Origin: CALGYY01 sp963678485 | Lineage (GTDB): Bacteria; Bacteroidota; Bacteroidia; Bacteroidales; CAIWKO01 | Length of the DNA stretch: 64,000 nucleotides | Direction: 5' to 3' | NCBI GenBank assembly: GCA_963678485.1 | Contig: OY782882.1 | Location: 3,162,001-3,226,000, forward strand | Notes under the pieces: model-generated | Database searches by the model: none | The model's input: the letters and a program-made list of their open reading frames with translations, nothing else | What the model was told of the DNA's origin: nothing | Part shown: one piece after another, positions 43,545 to 50,832 of the stretch | Position numbering within the stretch: position 1 is the first letter of the stretch | Layout: each line of letters starts with the position of its first letter | Position numbers and translations under genes: made by a program

Positions 43545-44822
43545 TCAGCTAAGCATAAACTTGATTGGCATATTGAACGCTACATTCACAGGTTTTCCAG
43601 ATTGTTTCCCGGGTTTCCATTTGGGCATCAATTTCACAACACGTAATGCTTCTTCATCGCATCCGCCTCCAATTCCCCTGAGAATTTTTGCATCTTTCAC
43701 TGTTCCAAATTCGTCAACAACAAAGGAAACAAAAACAGTTCCCATGATTCCCTTCTCCTTGGCAAGCTCAGGATACTTGATATTTTCGCTCAGGAATTTT
43801 ACACGTGCGTTGTCGCCTCCCACAAATTCTGGCATTTGTTCTACCACTGTATATACATCGCCAGTAGTCGGTGATTCCGCCGTTGTTGGGTTTTCATTGG
43901 TGCTGGGTGGTGCAGGTGGAGGAGGGGGTGGTGGGACATCCATGGTGGTTTTTTCTTCAGCTTCCGGGGTATTGTTGCAGGAAACAAATACCGCAAATGC
44001 ACTAAATGCTGCGATTACTGCAGCGAATTTTAATCCCGACATACGGGAATTGTGTTTTTTTGTGATCATCTTGATTCTCCTTTTTAATTTGATTTGACAA
44101 AAACTGTTTGTAATTACTGCAGACTGAACGTTCAATGCGGTAGCAAATAGTAATTGCAGATAAGCCGCAGTGCCTACACCATGGTTGAGTGCAATACTGT
44201 CGGCCTGGTATTCGTGAACCTCAGTAATGAGCTTTTTGTAATACCATGCTGCCGGGTTGAACCATTGAAAAATAATAACCAATTCTGTGAAAATTATGTC
44301 AAACGAGTGCCATTGATTTTGATGAGCGAGTTCGTGGGTGAGTATCGTTTCTGCATCATGCTGGTTTATATTTTCATTCATGAAAATCAGATTGAAAAAC
44401 GAAAATGGTGACTTTACTTGAGTGCTCAGAACAAGAATATAGTCTGATTTATGAACGATTACAGAATGGTTTAGCAATCGAATTAATTTGATAAAATGAA
44501 ATGCTAAGCGAAACAGAAGTATGGCCATTCCGGCAAGATAGATTGAAAAAAGTAATGGCAGAATTTCAACGGAAGAATCAGCCGTTCTACTTAAATTCTG
44601 AGTGCCAATTACCACTTGATTAAGGTTAACTGTTGGAATGATGCCACTGTCACCGTGCGTGCTAAAACTCATCAATGGAATTAGAAAGGATAAGGCAAGT
44701 CCGCTCACCAATAGTAGCCTGTTTCTTCCGAAATGCTTATCAGTCTTCAACAACAGAAATAAGATACAACAAACAGATGTTACAAGGGATGCTTTTATCA
44801 GGTATATTAGAAATGTTTCCAT
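43545..44822 (-). CDS. BlaR1-like M56 peptidase with TonB C-terminal domain
   Basis: Membrane protein of 425 residues. The N-terminal half is an M56 (BlaR1/MecR1) domain with four transmembrane helices and the gluzincin motif ETILTHELAHQNQWHS, then a Glu in ITEVHEYQADSIAL. There is no beta-lactam-sensing penicillin-binding domain. Instead, after another transmembrane helix, a proline run (PPPPPPPAPP) leads to a TonB C-terminal domain at about 330-425 (YPELAKEKGIMGTVFVSFVVDEFG ... PKWKPGKQSGKPVNVAFNMPI). This fusion is a recurrent Bacteroidota design. It probably cleaves or releases the BlaI repressor encoded 2 nt upstream; the inducer is unknown. Confidence 0.9.
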   Translation of the reverse strand: METFLIYLIKASLVTSVCCILFLLLKTDKHFGRNRLLLVSGLALSFLIPLMSFSTHGDSGIIPTVNLNQVVIGTQNLSRTADSSVEILPLLFSIYLAGMAILLFRLAFHFIKLIRLLNHSVIVHKSDYILVLSTQVKSPFSFFNLIFMNENINQHDAETILTHELAHQNQWHSFDIIFTELVIIFQWFNPAAWYYKKLITEVHEYQADSIALNHGVGTAAYLQLLFATALNVQSAVITNSFCQIKLKRRIKMITKKHNSRMSGLKFAAVIAAFSAFAVFVSCNNTPEAEEKTTMDVPPPPPPPAPPSTNENPTTAESPTTGDVYTVVEQMPEFVGGDNARVKFLSENIKYPELAKEKGIMGTVFVSFVVDEFGTVKDAKILRGIGGGCDEEALRVVKLMPKWKPGKQSGKPVNVAFNMPIKFMLS

Positions 44823-44824
44823 AC

Positions 44825-45199
44825 TTACTCCTGGTTTTTTTGTTTTTCTTTTTCGATTATGCTTAGAATTTCATCCATTTCTTTCACCGACATTGAGTTT
44901 TCCTTGGTGAAGAAGGATACCAATTGTTTTACTGATCCATTGAAATAGTTTTTCACCAATCCACCCATCAGGTCTTTAGTATACACTTCTTTTGCAACTA
45001 ATGGAAAATACTCATGAGTTTTACCGTATGCCTTGTGGCCTACAAAACCTTTTTTTTCAAGAATTCGAATGATGGTGGATACCGTATTGTATGCCGGCTT
45101 GGGGTCATTCATCTGATCTAAAATGTCGTTTACTACACCTTTTTTAAGTTTCCAGAGAATTTGCATAATCTGCTCTTCTGCTTTAGTGAGTTCTTTCAT
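44825..45199 (-). CDS. BlaI/MecI-family transcriptional repressor
   Basis: Winged-helix repressor of 124 residues: LTKAEEQIMQILWKLKKGVVNDILDQM, then PAYNTVSTIIRILEKKGFVGHKAYG (recognition helix and wing) and a C-terminal dimerisation and cleavage region. It normally binds a palindromic operator and is inactivated by the BlaR1-type protease. The partner is the next gene downstream and a matching operator lies before the first gene of the operon (46531-46555). Confidence 0.93.
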   Translation of the reverse strand: MKELTKAEEQIMQILWKLKKGVVNDILDQMNDPKPAYNTVSTIIRILEKKGFVGHKAYGKTHEYFPLVAKEVYTKDLMGGLVKNYFNGSVKQLVSFFTKENSMSVKEMDEILSIIEKEKQKNQE

Positions 45200-45208
45200 A
45201 AGATGAAA

Positions 45209-46513
45209 TTATTTTGAATTGATATATTTCTTTTTTAATTCGGTAAGTCGATTTTGTGCAAAAGTTCCAAAGGATACCTCAGTTCCGTTATCATTCGATT
45301 CGATTTCAGCGGGAGAGTCTTTTAAGTATGCTTCATAATAGGGAATTGCTTTTTCAGAATCATTAAGCATCTGATCATATTGATAGGCAATTCTGAAAAG
45401 AAAGCGTTTGTTTTGAGGGAATATTGATGCTCCTTTTTCAAGAATGATTAATGCTGTGTCGCTACGCCTGCAAGAATTATAAGCCTCGGAAAGTTCAATG
45501 TAAATATTGGTCAGGAAATTTTCGGAAGGCATCACCATCTGCATAGTTTTGCTCAGATATAGTATTCCTATAGTTGGCATAAAAGAACGACTGGCTGAAA
45601 CGCCATAATAAAAGCAGGTTTCTGCGTCGGTAGTGTCAAGAAAGAAGGCTTTTCGGAAATATCGTTCGGCCGAATCAAACACTTGTTGCTTATAATAGGT
45701 CAGACCTAACTTTCGATATACAAAAATCGAAGTGTCGCCCGCTTCAATACATTGTAAAAATCTTTGTTTAGCAGTATTATAATCCTGAAGTAAATAATAG
45801 AAGAATGCATTTAGCTTATGAACAGGATTAAGGGAAGTGTCATATTTAATATAGGATTCCGTAAGAGTGAGACCTCTTGTGTAATCTTCAGTTCGTATAA
45901 AAACATTTGCAAGTTTCTGTGCAGAATACAAATCATTGGGGCTTGACCTAAGTATGGTCTGATACCAAAGGACAGCCGAATCGTTCGTTCGGGATTCGTA
46001 ATAGCAATCGGCAATAAGCCGGGCTGCGTATAGATTGGTCGTATCCAATTTGAATATTGGCGACATCAGACCTATACATTTGTGGTACTCTTCAGAAGTG
46101 AATGTTAGTGTTGCGAGCTGGGTTCGGAAATACACATTGGATGGTTGAAGTGAACAGGCTTTAGAGGTGTATTTAATTGCCCCATCTAGATCTCCTTTTT
46201 TCTGGCAAATGGCAGATAGTTCAGCCAGTACCAGAAGATTCGACGAATCTCTCCTGTAAGCATTGCCAAGGGTTTCCAAGGCTGCTTTCCATTGATACAA
46301 GGCGGAGAGTGACTTTGATTTGTAAAGGAGCAAAGTAATATTCGTGCTATCTGAAATAAGAGCGGCATCAGCCATTTTTATCGCAGATGAATAATCGTAT
46401 ACATCTATTAAAGCGGCAACTTTTCTTTCAGCGTCATTCGATTGTGAATATAGCAGCATGGGGCTGATAAGAAAGGATACAATGATTGAAATGCTGATTA
46501 GTCGTGTTTTCAT
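45209..46513 (-). CDS. Exported TPR-repeat protein
   Basis: Protein of 434 residues with signal peptide 1-23 (SPMLLYSQS) and about nine tetratricopeptide-like repeats throughout, such as LLLYKSKSLSALYQWKAALETLGNAYRR, GDLDGAIKYTSKACSLQPSN and RKLGLTYYKQQVFDSAERYFRKAFF. It probably scaffolds or senses in the periplasm. It is the first gene of the TPR-BlaI-BlaR1/TonB operon, so it is itself under the operator, and may be the effector the system controls. Confidence 0.85.
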   Translation of the reverse strand: MKTRLISISIIVSFLISPMLLYSQSNDAERKVAALIDVYDYSSAIKMADAALISDSTNITLLLYKSKSLSALYQWKAALETLGNAYRRDSSNLLVLAELSAICQKKGDLDGAIKYTSKACSLQPSNVYFRTQLATLTFTSEEYHKCIGLMSPIFKLDTTNLYAARLIADCYYESRTNDSAVLWYQTILRSSPNDLYSAQKLANVFIRTEDYTRGLTLTESYIKYDTSLNPVHKLNAFFYYLLQDYNTAKQRFLQCIEAGDTSIFVYRKLGLTYYKQQVFDSAERYFRKAFFLDTTDAETCFYYGVSASRSFMPTIGILYLSKTMQMVMPSENFLTNIYIELSEAYNSCRRSDTALIILEKGASIFPQNKRFLFRIAYQYDQMLNDSEKAIPYYEAYLKDSPAEIESNDNGTEVSFGTFAQNRLTELKKKYINSK

Positions 46514-46520
46514 GATGAAG

Positions 46521-46555
46521 CAAATATACTAACTAAGAACTTAGTTGTGCAACTA
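46521..46555 (-). promoter_or_regulatory. BlaI-type operator overlapping the operon promoter
   Basis: On the plus strand, AACTAAG-AA-CTTAGTT (46531-46546) is a perfect inverted repeat and overlaps a second one, TAGTTG-TG-CAACTA (46542-46555). On the minus strand the -7 element TATATTTG is at 46528-46521 and a TTG at 46552-46550 can serve as -33 with a 21-nt spacer. The palindromes therefore fill the promoter spacer, and the -7 box ends 7 nt before the ATG at 46513. Confidence 0.7.
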
Positions 46556-46806
46556 TTTATTTAGTAATTCAGGAAACGGTTGTTTTAGAAAAGTTTTCGG
46601 TAGAATTTTGACTTTTTAAGGAAGTGCTTTTTCCCGATTTTTTCCCGATGTAACGGAAGGATACGATTTAAAGCATAGAATCATTGGTGGTGAAAGAGAG
46701 GTTGTTTTATATAATTCGGAACATTTTAAGTGATTTCAAGGGCATGAAATGCTTATTTTTTTCGATATGAAAATCGCTACACATCCCTATTTTTTAAGCA
46801 ATTCCG

Positions 46807-46835
46807 TTTGGAGACGAGATTTTTTTTTACTTTTG
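46807..46835 (+). promoter_or_regulatory. Promoter of the AOR-family gene
   Basis: TTTG at 46807-46810, a 17-bp spacer and TACTTTTG at 46828-46835: a near-consensus Bacteroidota promoter, giving a leader of about 40 nt before the ATG at 46879. This implies strong expression. Confidence 0.75.
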
Positions 46836-46878
46836 CGTTGTGAATCGAATAACAATATAAATATAAAAACAACACTGT

Positions 46879-49032
46879 ATGAGTATAGAGGATTTCAAGA
46901 AAAAGCACAAACTGTTGAATGATTGGTCCTATACGTTGAAACCCATTGACAAGGGATATAATAACCGGACCCTCTATGTTAATGTTGGTACGGGTGAAAT
47001 CAAGGAAAGACCAGTATCCCAGCTCATGAAGGATAAATTTGTTGGTGGTAGAGGCTTTGGATTAAAGCTTTTATGGGATGCTACAAAAGCTGATACTAAG
47101 TGGAACGATCCTGAAAACGAAATAGTAATCAATACAGGCCCTATCTGTGGTATTACTCAGTATTCTGGTACTGGGAAATCGTTGGTTGTGGCTATATCTC
47201 CGCAGACCGATATTCCAATCGACAGTAATGTTGGGGGATATTTTGGACCATTCCTTAAATTCTCAGGATTTGATTCTTTAGAAGTTCAAGGGAAAGCAGA
47301 AAAAGAGGTTATTGTTTTTATTGATGGAATCAATGGCCGCGTTGAGATTTACGATGCAGAGGATTTGCCAATTGATAGTCATATTCTGGGAGAAGAACTG
47401 CACGAGATTTTTTCGAATGATGAGAAAGATCGTATGAATGTTGCCGTTGTTTCTGCCGGAACTGCTGCTGATCATTCACTGATTGGTATGCTTAACTTCA
47501 CATTCTTTGATATGAAGCGCAAACTGGTTCGCCTGAAACAGGCCGGCCGTGGCGGTATTGGAACAATTTTGCGTGACAAGAAAATCAAGGCTATTGTTGC
47601 TAAAGTTCCTGGTATCAAAGGAAATCTGAATAATGTTGTTAATCTTGAAGCAATCATGGAGCGTGGAAAACGCTTCAATACTGAAATGCGTGAGTTAGAT
47701 GATTCCCAATGCCAGATGCGTAAAATTGGAACTGCCCACCTTACTCACATCATGAATGATTACGATCTCTTCCCGACAAATAATTTTAAGTTTGGAAGTC
47801 ATCCCGATGCCATTAAAGTACATGCTAATGTTTATAAGGATCGCTTTACGCAGAATGTACCCGATGGTTGTTGGGTTGGCTGTAATATGTCATGTGCAAA
47901 GGGTGTCGATAATTATGAACTCCGCACTGGACCTTACAAAGGATCAAAGGTTATTGTTGACGGGCCGGAATACGAAACAGCTGCTTCACTGGGTTCCTGC
48001 GCAGGTATTTTTAATCCTGACTGGACTATTGAAGCGAATTTCTACTGCGATACTTATGGTATTTGCTCTATTACCTGGGGAACCATCCTGGGCTTCGTTA
48101 TGGAATGCTACGAAAATGGTATTTTGAATGATGAACGCACCGGTGGTGTGAAATTGAATTTTGGGAATGAAGACGGAGCTATGGAAATTCTTCACCAGCT
48201 TGCACGTGGCGAAGGTTTCGGTGTAATTGCCGGACAGGGTATTCGTAAAATGAAAGAATTATTTGTTGCCAAAGGTTGGGGTGATGCACAATTCCTTACT
48301 GATATTGGCATGGAAAATAAAGGCTTGGAATATTCACAATACGTTTCTAAGGAATCTCTTGCTCAGCAAGGTGGTTACGCAATGACCAACAAGGGACCAC
48401 AGCACGATGAGGCTTGGTTAATCTTTATGGATATGGTAAATAATCAGATTCCAACGTTTGAAAAGAAGGCTGAAGCGCTATATTATTTCCCGATGTTCCG
48501 CACCTGGTTTGGATTACAGGGCTTATGCAAACTTCCTTGGAATGATGTTGAACCTGCAAATAATCACGAACAGGCCGAACCTGCTAAGGTTCCCGAGCAT
48601 GTTGACAACTATGTTACAATTTATAAATCCGTTACCGGTCTTGAACTTGATAAAGATTCAATGATTGTACAATCGGAACGTGTGTATCAATTCCAGCGCA
48701 TTTTCAATATTCGCCGTGGATATGGATTGCGTAAGCATGATGCACAGCCATACCGCGCAGCAGGACCTGTTACCGAGGAAGAATACGAATCACGTCAGGA
48801 ACGCTACGATAAACAACTTAAAGAAAAGATTGGTGTTGATCCCGAGGGTAAGACCACCAAGGAAAAAGTTGCGATTATGCGCGCATACCGTGAAGATCAA
48901 TACGAGCAACTTCTTGACGCGGTATATTTCCGTCGCGGATGGACCAACAATGGAGTACCAACAATCGAACGTTTGAAATCCATTGGAATGGATTTACCAG
49001 AGGTTATGGAAATAGTTACTCCACTGCAATAA
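46879..49032 (+). CDS. Aldehyde:ferredoxin oxidoreductase family, tungsten-type
   Basis: Protein of 717 residues with the AOR plan. The N-terminal pterin-binding domain has NRTLYVNVGTGEIKERP and FVGGRGFGLKLLWD (about 30-67), NTGPICGITQYSGTGKS (85-101), and QAGRGGIGTILRDKKIKAIV (221-240). The [4Fe-4S] cysteines are C331, C335 and C339 (CWVGCNMSC), with the fourth at C550 in GLQGLCKLPWND. The usual first spacing in AOR is CxxCxxxC, so CxxxCxxxC is a variant. Family members carry tungstopterin and reduce or oxidise acids/aldehydes or related substrates with ferredoxin-like partners. No partner ferredoxin is adjacent; a terminator follows and the promoter is near consensus, so it is monocistronic. 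Confidence 0.92.
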   Translation: MSIEDFKKKHKLLNDWSYTLKPIDKGYNNRTLYVNVGTGEIKERPVSQLMKDKFVGGRGFGLKLLWDATKADTKWNDPENEIVINTGPICGITQYSGTGKSLVVAISPQTDIPIDSNVGGYFGPFLKFSGFDSLEVQGKAEKEVIVFIDGINGRVEIYDAEDLPIDSHILGEELHEIFSNDEKDRMNVAVVSAGTAADHSLIGMLNFTFFDMKRKLVRLKQAGRGGIGTILRDKKIKAIVAKVPGIKGNLNNVVNLEAIMERGKRFNTEMRELDDSQCQMRKIGTAHLTHIMNDYDLFPTNNFKFGSHPDAIKVHANVYKDRFTQNVPDGCWVGCNMSCAKGVDNYELRTGPYKGSKVIVDGPEYETAASLGSCAGIFNPDWTIEANFYCDTYGICSITWGTILGFVMECYENGILNDERTGGVKLNFGNEDGAMEILHQLARGEGFGVIAGQGIRKMKELFVAKGWGDAQFLTDIGMENKGLEYSQYVSKESLAQQGGYAMTNKGPQHDEAWLIFMDMVNNQIPTFEKKAEALYYFPMFRTWFGLQGLCKLPWNDVEPANNHEQAEPAKVPEHVDNYVTIYKSVTGLELDKDSMIVQSERVYQFQRIFNIRRGYGLRKHDAQPYRAAGPVTEEEYESRQERYDKQLKEKIGVDPEGKTTKEKVAIMRAYREDQYEQLLDAVYFRRGWTNNGVPTIERLKSIGMDLPEVMEIVTPLQ

Positions 49033-49053
49033 CATTTTTTTAAACGAAAGAGG

Positions 49054-49087
49054 GTGGCTACTTCGATGAGGTAGCCACTTTTTTTTT
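49054..49087 (+). terminator. Rho-independent terminator of the AOR gene
   Basis: GTGGCTAC (49054-49061) pairs with GTAGCCAC (49071-49078) around a 9-nt loop, followed by nine T. It also lies at the end of the convergent acylphosphatase gene. Confidence 0.9.
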
Positions 49088-49359
49088 CAATGAAGAATCT
49101 CAAAGGAATCAAACCCCTGCACTATTCCATCAGTTATGCGAATGTTTGATACTTCGGCCATTGAAGGGCCAGTCCTGCACCAATCATATAATTCCGCTAT
49201 CAAGCTCTCTTCACCTTCCACTTCTAAATAAACTGATCCATCAGGAAGGTTTTTAACAAATCCATATAGCCCCAGAGCTATCGCAGATTTTTGAGCATAA
49301 TAACGAAAACCGACTCGCTGAACGTGACCTTCAATATGCAAATTTCGATGAACTACCAT
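49087..49359 (-). CDS. acyP: Acylphosphatase
   Basis: Small (90 residues) hydrolase of acyl phosphates. The catalytic motif is VQRVGFRYYAQKSAIALGLYGFVKNLPDGSV, holding the anion-binding Arg and the catalytic Asn (VKN). A 3-nt gap separates it from the upstream hypothetical gene, so both are probably in one transcript. Confidence 0.95.
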   Translation of the reverse strand: MVVHRNLHIEGHVQRVGFRYYAQKSAIALGLYGFVKNLPDGSVYLEVEGEESLIAELYDWCRTGPSMAEVSNIRITDGIVQGFDSFEILH

Positions 49360-49362
49360 TTG

Positions 49363-49932
49363 CTAACCGTTAAGTCGTTTGATGACCTTTGATGTTACAA
49401 TATCATACAACTGAACCGGCGACAGTTGTCTCCAGCTGAGATTACTGAGCTCTCGTGTAAAAACCAGATAGTGATGGATTCGTCCTCGTGCAAACTCTTC
49501 AAGGACGTGCTCCCTGAAATTTATCATCGCTATCCATCCATCTTCAATGTCTTCGTACCACTCCTGATAATAGTCGTCGCCCGAGGTATGAAAATTCATC
49601 ACATATTCACCAATCAATATGAATTTGTTAATGCCATGCAACATCAATACTTCCAGGACCTCACGCTTTAAAAACATGATGTCGTTATAAAGCAAATCGT
49701 TCCATTCTCCAATAAACTCGAGAATAGCAAAGCCCTTATCATAATCGGCGAAAAGTATTTTAGTGTATAAGGTGGCGGAACCAAATGCATCCCATTGAGG
49801 ATGTATTAAATAATTATATACGGCATGGGTAAATTCGAATTCGCTGTATTCCCTGTCATAAAAGGGAGAACGATCATCTTCAGAAGCTATATATAAATTT
49901 CGCCAGAGGAAATGCGGTTCCAGGGTGTGCAT
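49363..49932 (-). CDS. Conserved Bacteroidota protein of unknown function
   Basis: Soluble, acidic protein of 189 residues rich in Tyr, Trp and Phe (SPFYDREYSEFEF, DDYYQEWYEDIEDGWIAMINFREHV). It has no signal peptide or membrane segment, and I recognise no domain. It is sandwiched between an ICMT-like methyltransferase gene (15 nt upstream) and acyP (3 nt downstream) in one operon. Function not predictable. Confidence 0.75.
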   Translation of the reverse strand: MHTLEPHFLWRNLYIASEDDRSPFYDREYSEFEFTHAVYNYLIHPQWDAFGSATLYTKILFADYDKGFAILEFIGEWNDLLYNDIMFLKREVLEVLMLHGINKFILIGEYVMNFHTSGDDYYQEWYEDIEDGWIAMINFREHVLEEFARGRIHHYLVFTRELSNLSWRQLSPVQLYDIVTSKVIKRLNG

Positions 49933-49947
49933 ACTAATCTACGCTTG

Positions 49948-50688
49948 TTAGCGACCTTCGACATGAAGAGCCTTCGTATATTTTTTAAGAGAGCGAAGTA
50001 CAATCAATACAAGCAGACCAACGATACCTCCAATTTGCCATTTCAAATCAAGCCATAATTGATTATCGAAAAAATAATTTTTCAGAAAGTTGATGTATGC
50101 AAAGGAAAAGATGGTTCCAAAGAAACCACTGTATTCGCGTTTGAGCACATTTTTCAAGCTAAAGCTAAGGTCTGATGATTGCCATTTGCGGAAGTCAGGG
50201 AAAAATGCCGGGGTTCGTGAAGACCATTCCAGATACGAGTCGCCGAATTTTTTACGAATGAATTGTTCTTCAGCAAACATTATTCGTTCGTAATAAATCC
50301 AGAAAAAAGCGAGGCAAAAGATCACAAACCAAGGTGTACCAGCATATAGGATTAATCCAAGCCACATAAAAAAATTGCCCAGATAGAGTGGGTGACGAAC
50401 TACGGAATATATCCCTTTTGTATTAAGTACTTCAGCAATTTGGCCTTCTTTAGTGTTCCGACCTGAGGTTCCTTTGGGTGTATAGCCAATGGTAATGGCA
50501 CGGATAAGCATTCCAAGGACAGAAATTCCAAAACAAATCAGATTCCAGTAAAGAAGATGAAAATTCACTAATTCTTTGGTTTCGATTATGACTACTCCGG
50601 TAGCCATGAGGTACAGGAAAACCGGCATATACGAACGATAGCGAAACAACCAGTTGCCCGTTTTTTCAAAAGATTCAGCAAGTGCCAT
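49948..50688 (-). CDS. Isoprenylcysteine methyltransferase-like membrane protein
   Basis: Integral membrane methyltransferase (ICMT/PEMT superfamily) of 246 residues, with at least five transmembrane helices. The SAM-binding motif VVRHPLYLGNFFMWLGLILYAG is at about 95-117, followed by EEQFIRKKFGDSYLEW, the E/H-box equivalent. Such proteins methylate lipids or isoprenoid groups; the substrate is unknown. The start is ATG 50688, three codons inside a longer TTG-initiated reading. Confidence 0.82.
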   Translation of the reverse strand: MALAESFEKTGNWLFRYRSYMPVFLYLMATGVVIIETKELVNFHLLYWNLICFGISVLGMLIRAITIGYTPKGTSGRNTKEGQIAEVLNTKGIYSVVRHPLYLGNFFMWLGLILYAGTPWFVIFCLAFFWIYYERIMFAEEQFIRKKFGDSYLEWSSRTPAFFPDFRKWQSSDLSFSLKNVLKREYSGFFGTIFSFAYINFLKNYFFDNQLWLDLKWQIGGIVGLLVLIVLRSLKKYTKALHVEGR

Positions 50689-50832
50689 ATAGATCAATTA
50701 TTGCGCAAAGGTACAAAACCCGCGAACATGACAAACTGTGACCATCTTCTTCATCAGAAATTGTATGCATAAATGCGTTGTTCGAAAAGAAGTTCTAACT
50801 TTATGCGGTCAAGTCAGGTTTATAATAAAAAA

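Larger units (their letters stand above)
46514..46878. other. Divergent intergenic region between the BlaI operon and the AOR gene
   Basis: A 365-bp region. It holds the operator/promoter of the minus-strand operon at 46521-46555 and the AOR promoter at 46807-46835. The AT-rich middle (46560-46800) shows nothing I can name. The operator is about 250 bp from the AOR promoter, so BlaI control of AOR is not indicated. Confidence 0.6.

Noticed and set aside
43561..44097. 178-codon plus-strand frame opposite the BlaR1-TonB gene
   Set aside because: The glycine run mirrors the proline run of the real gene; no start signal.
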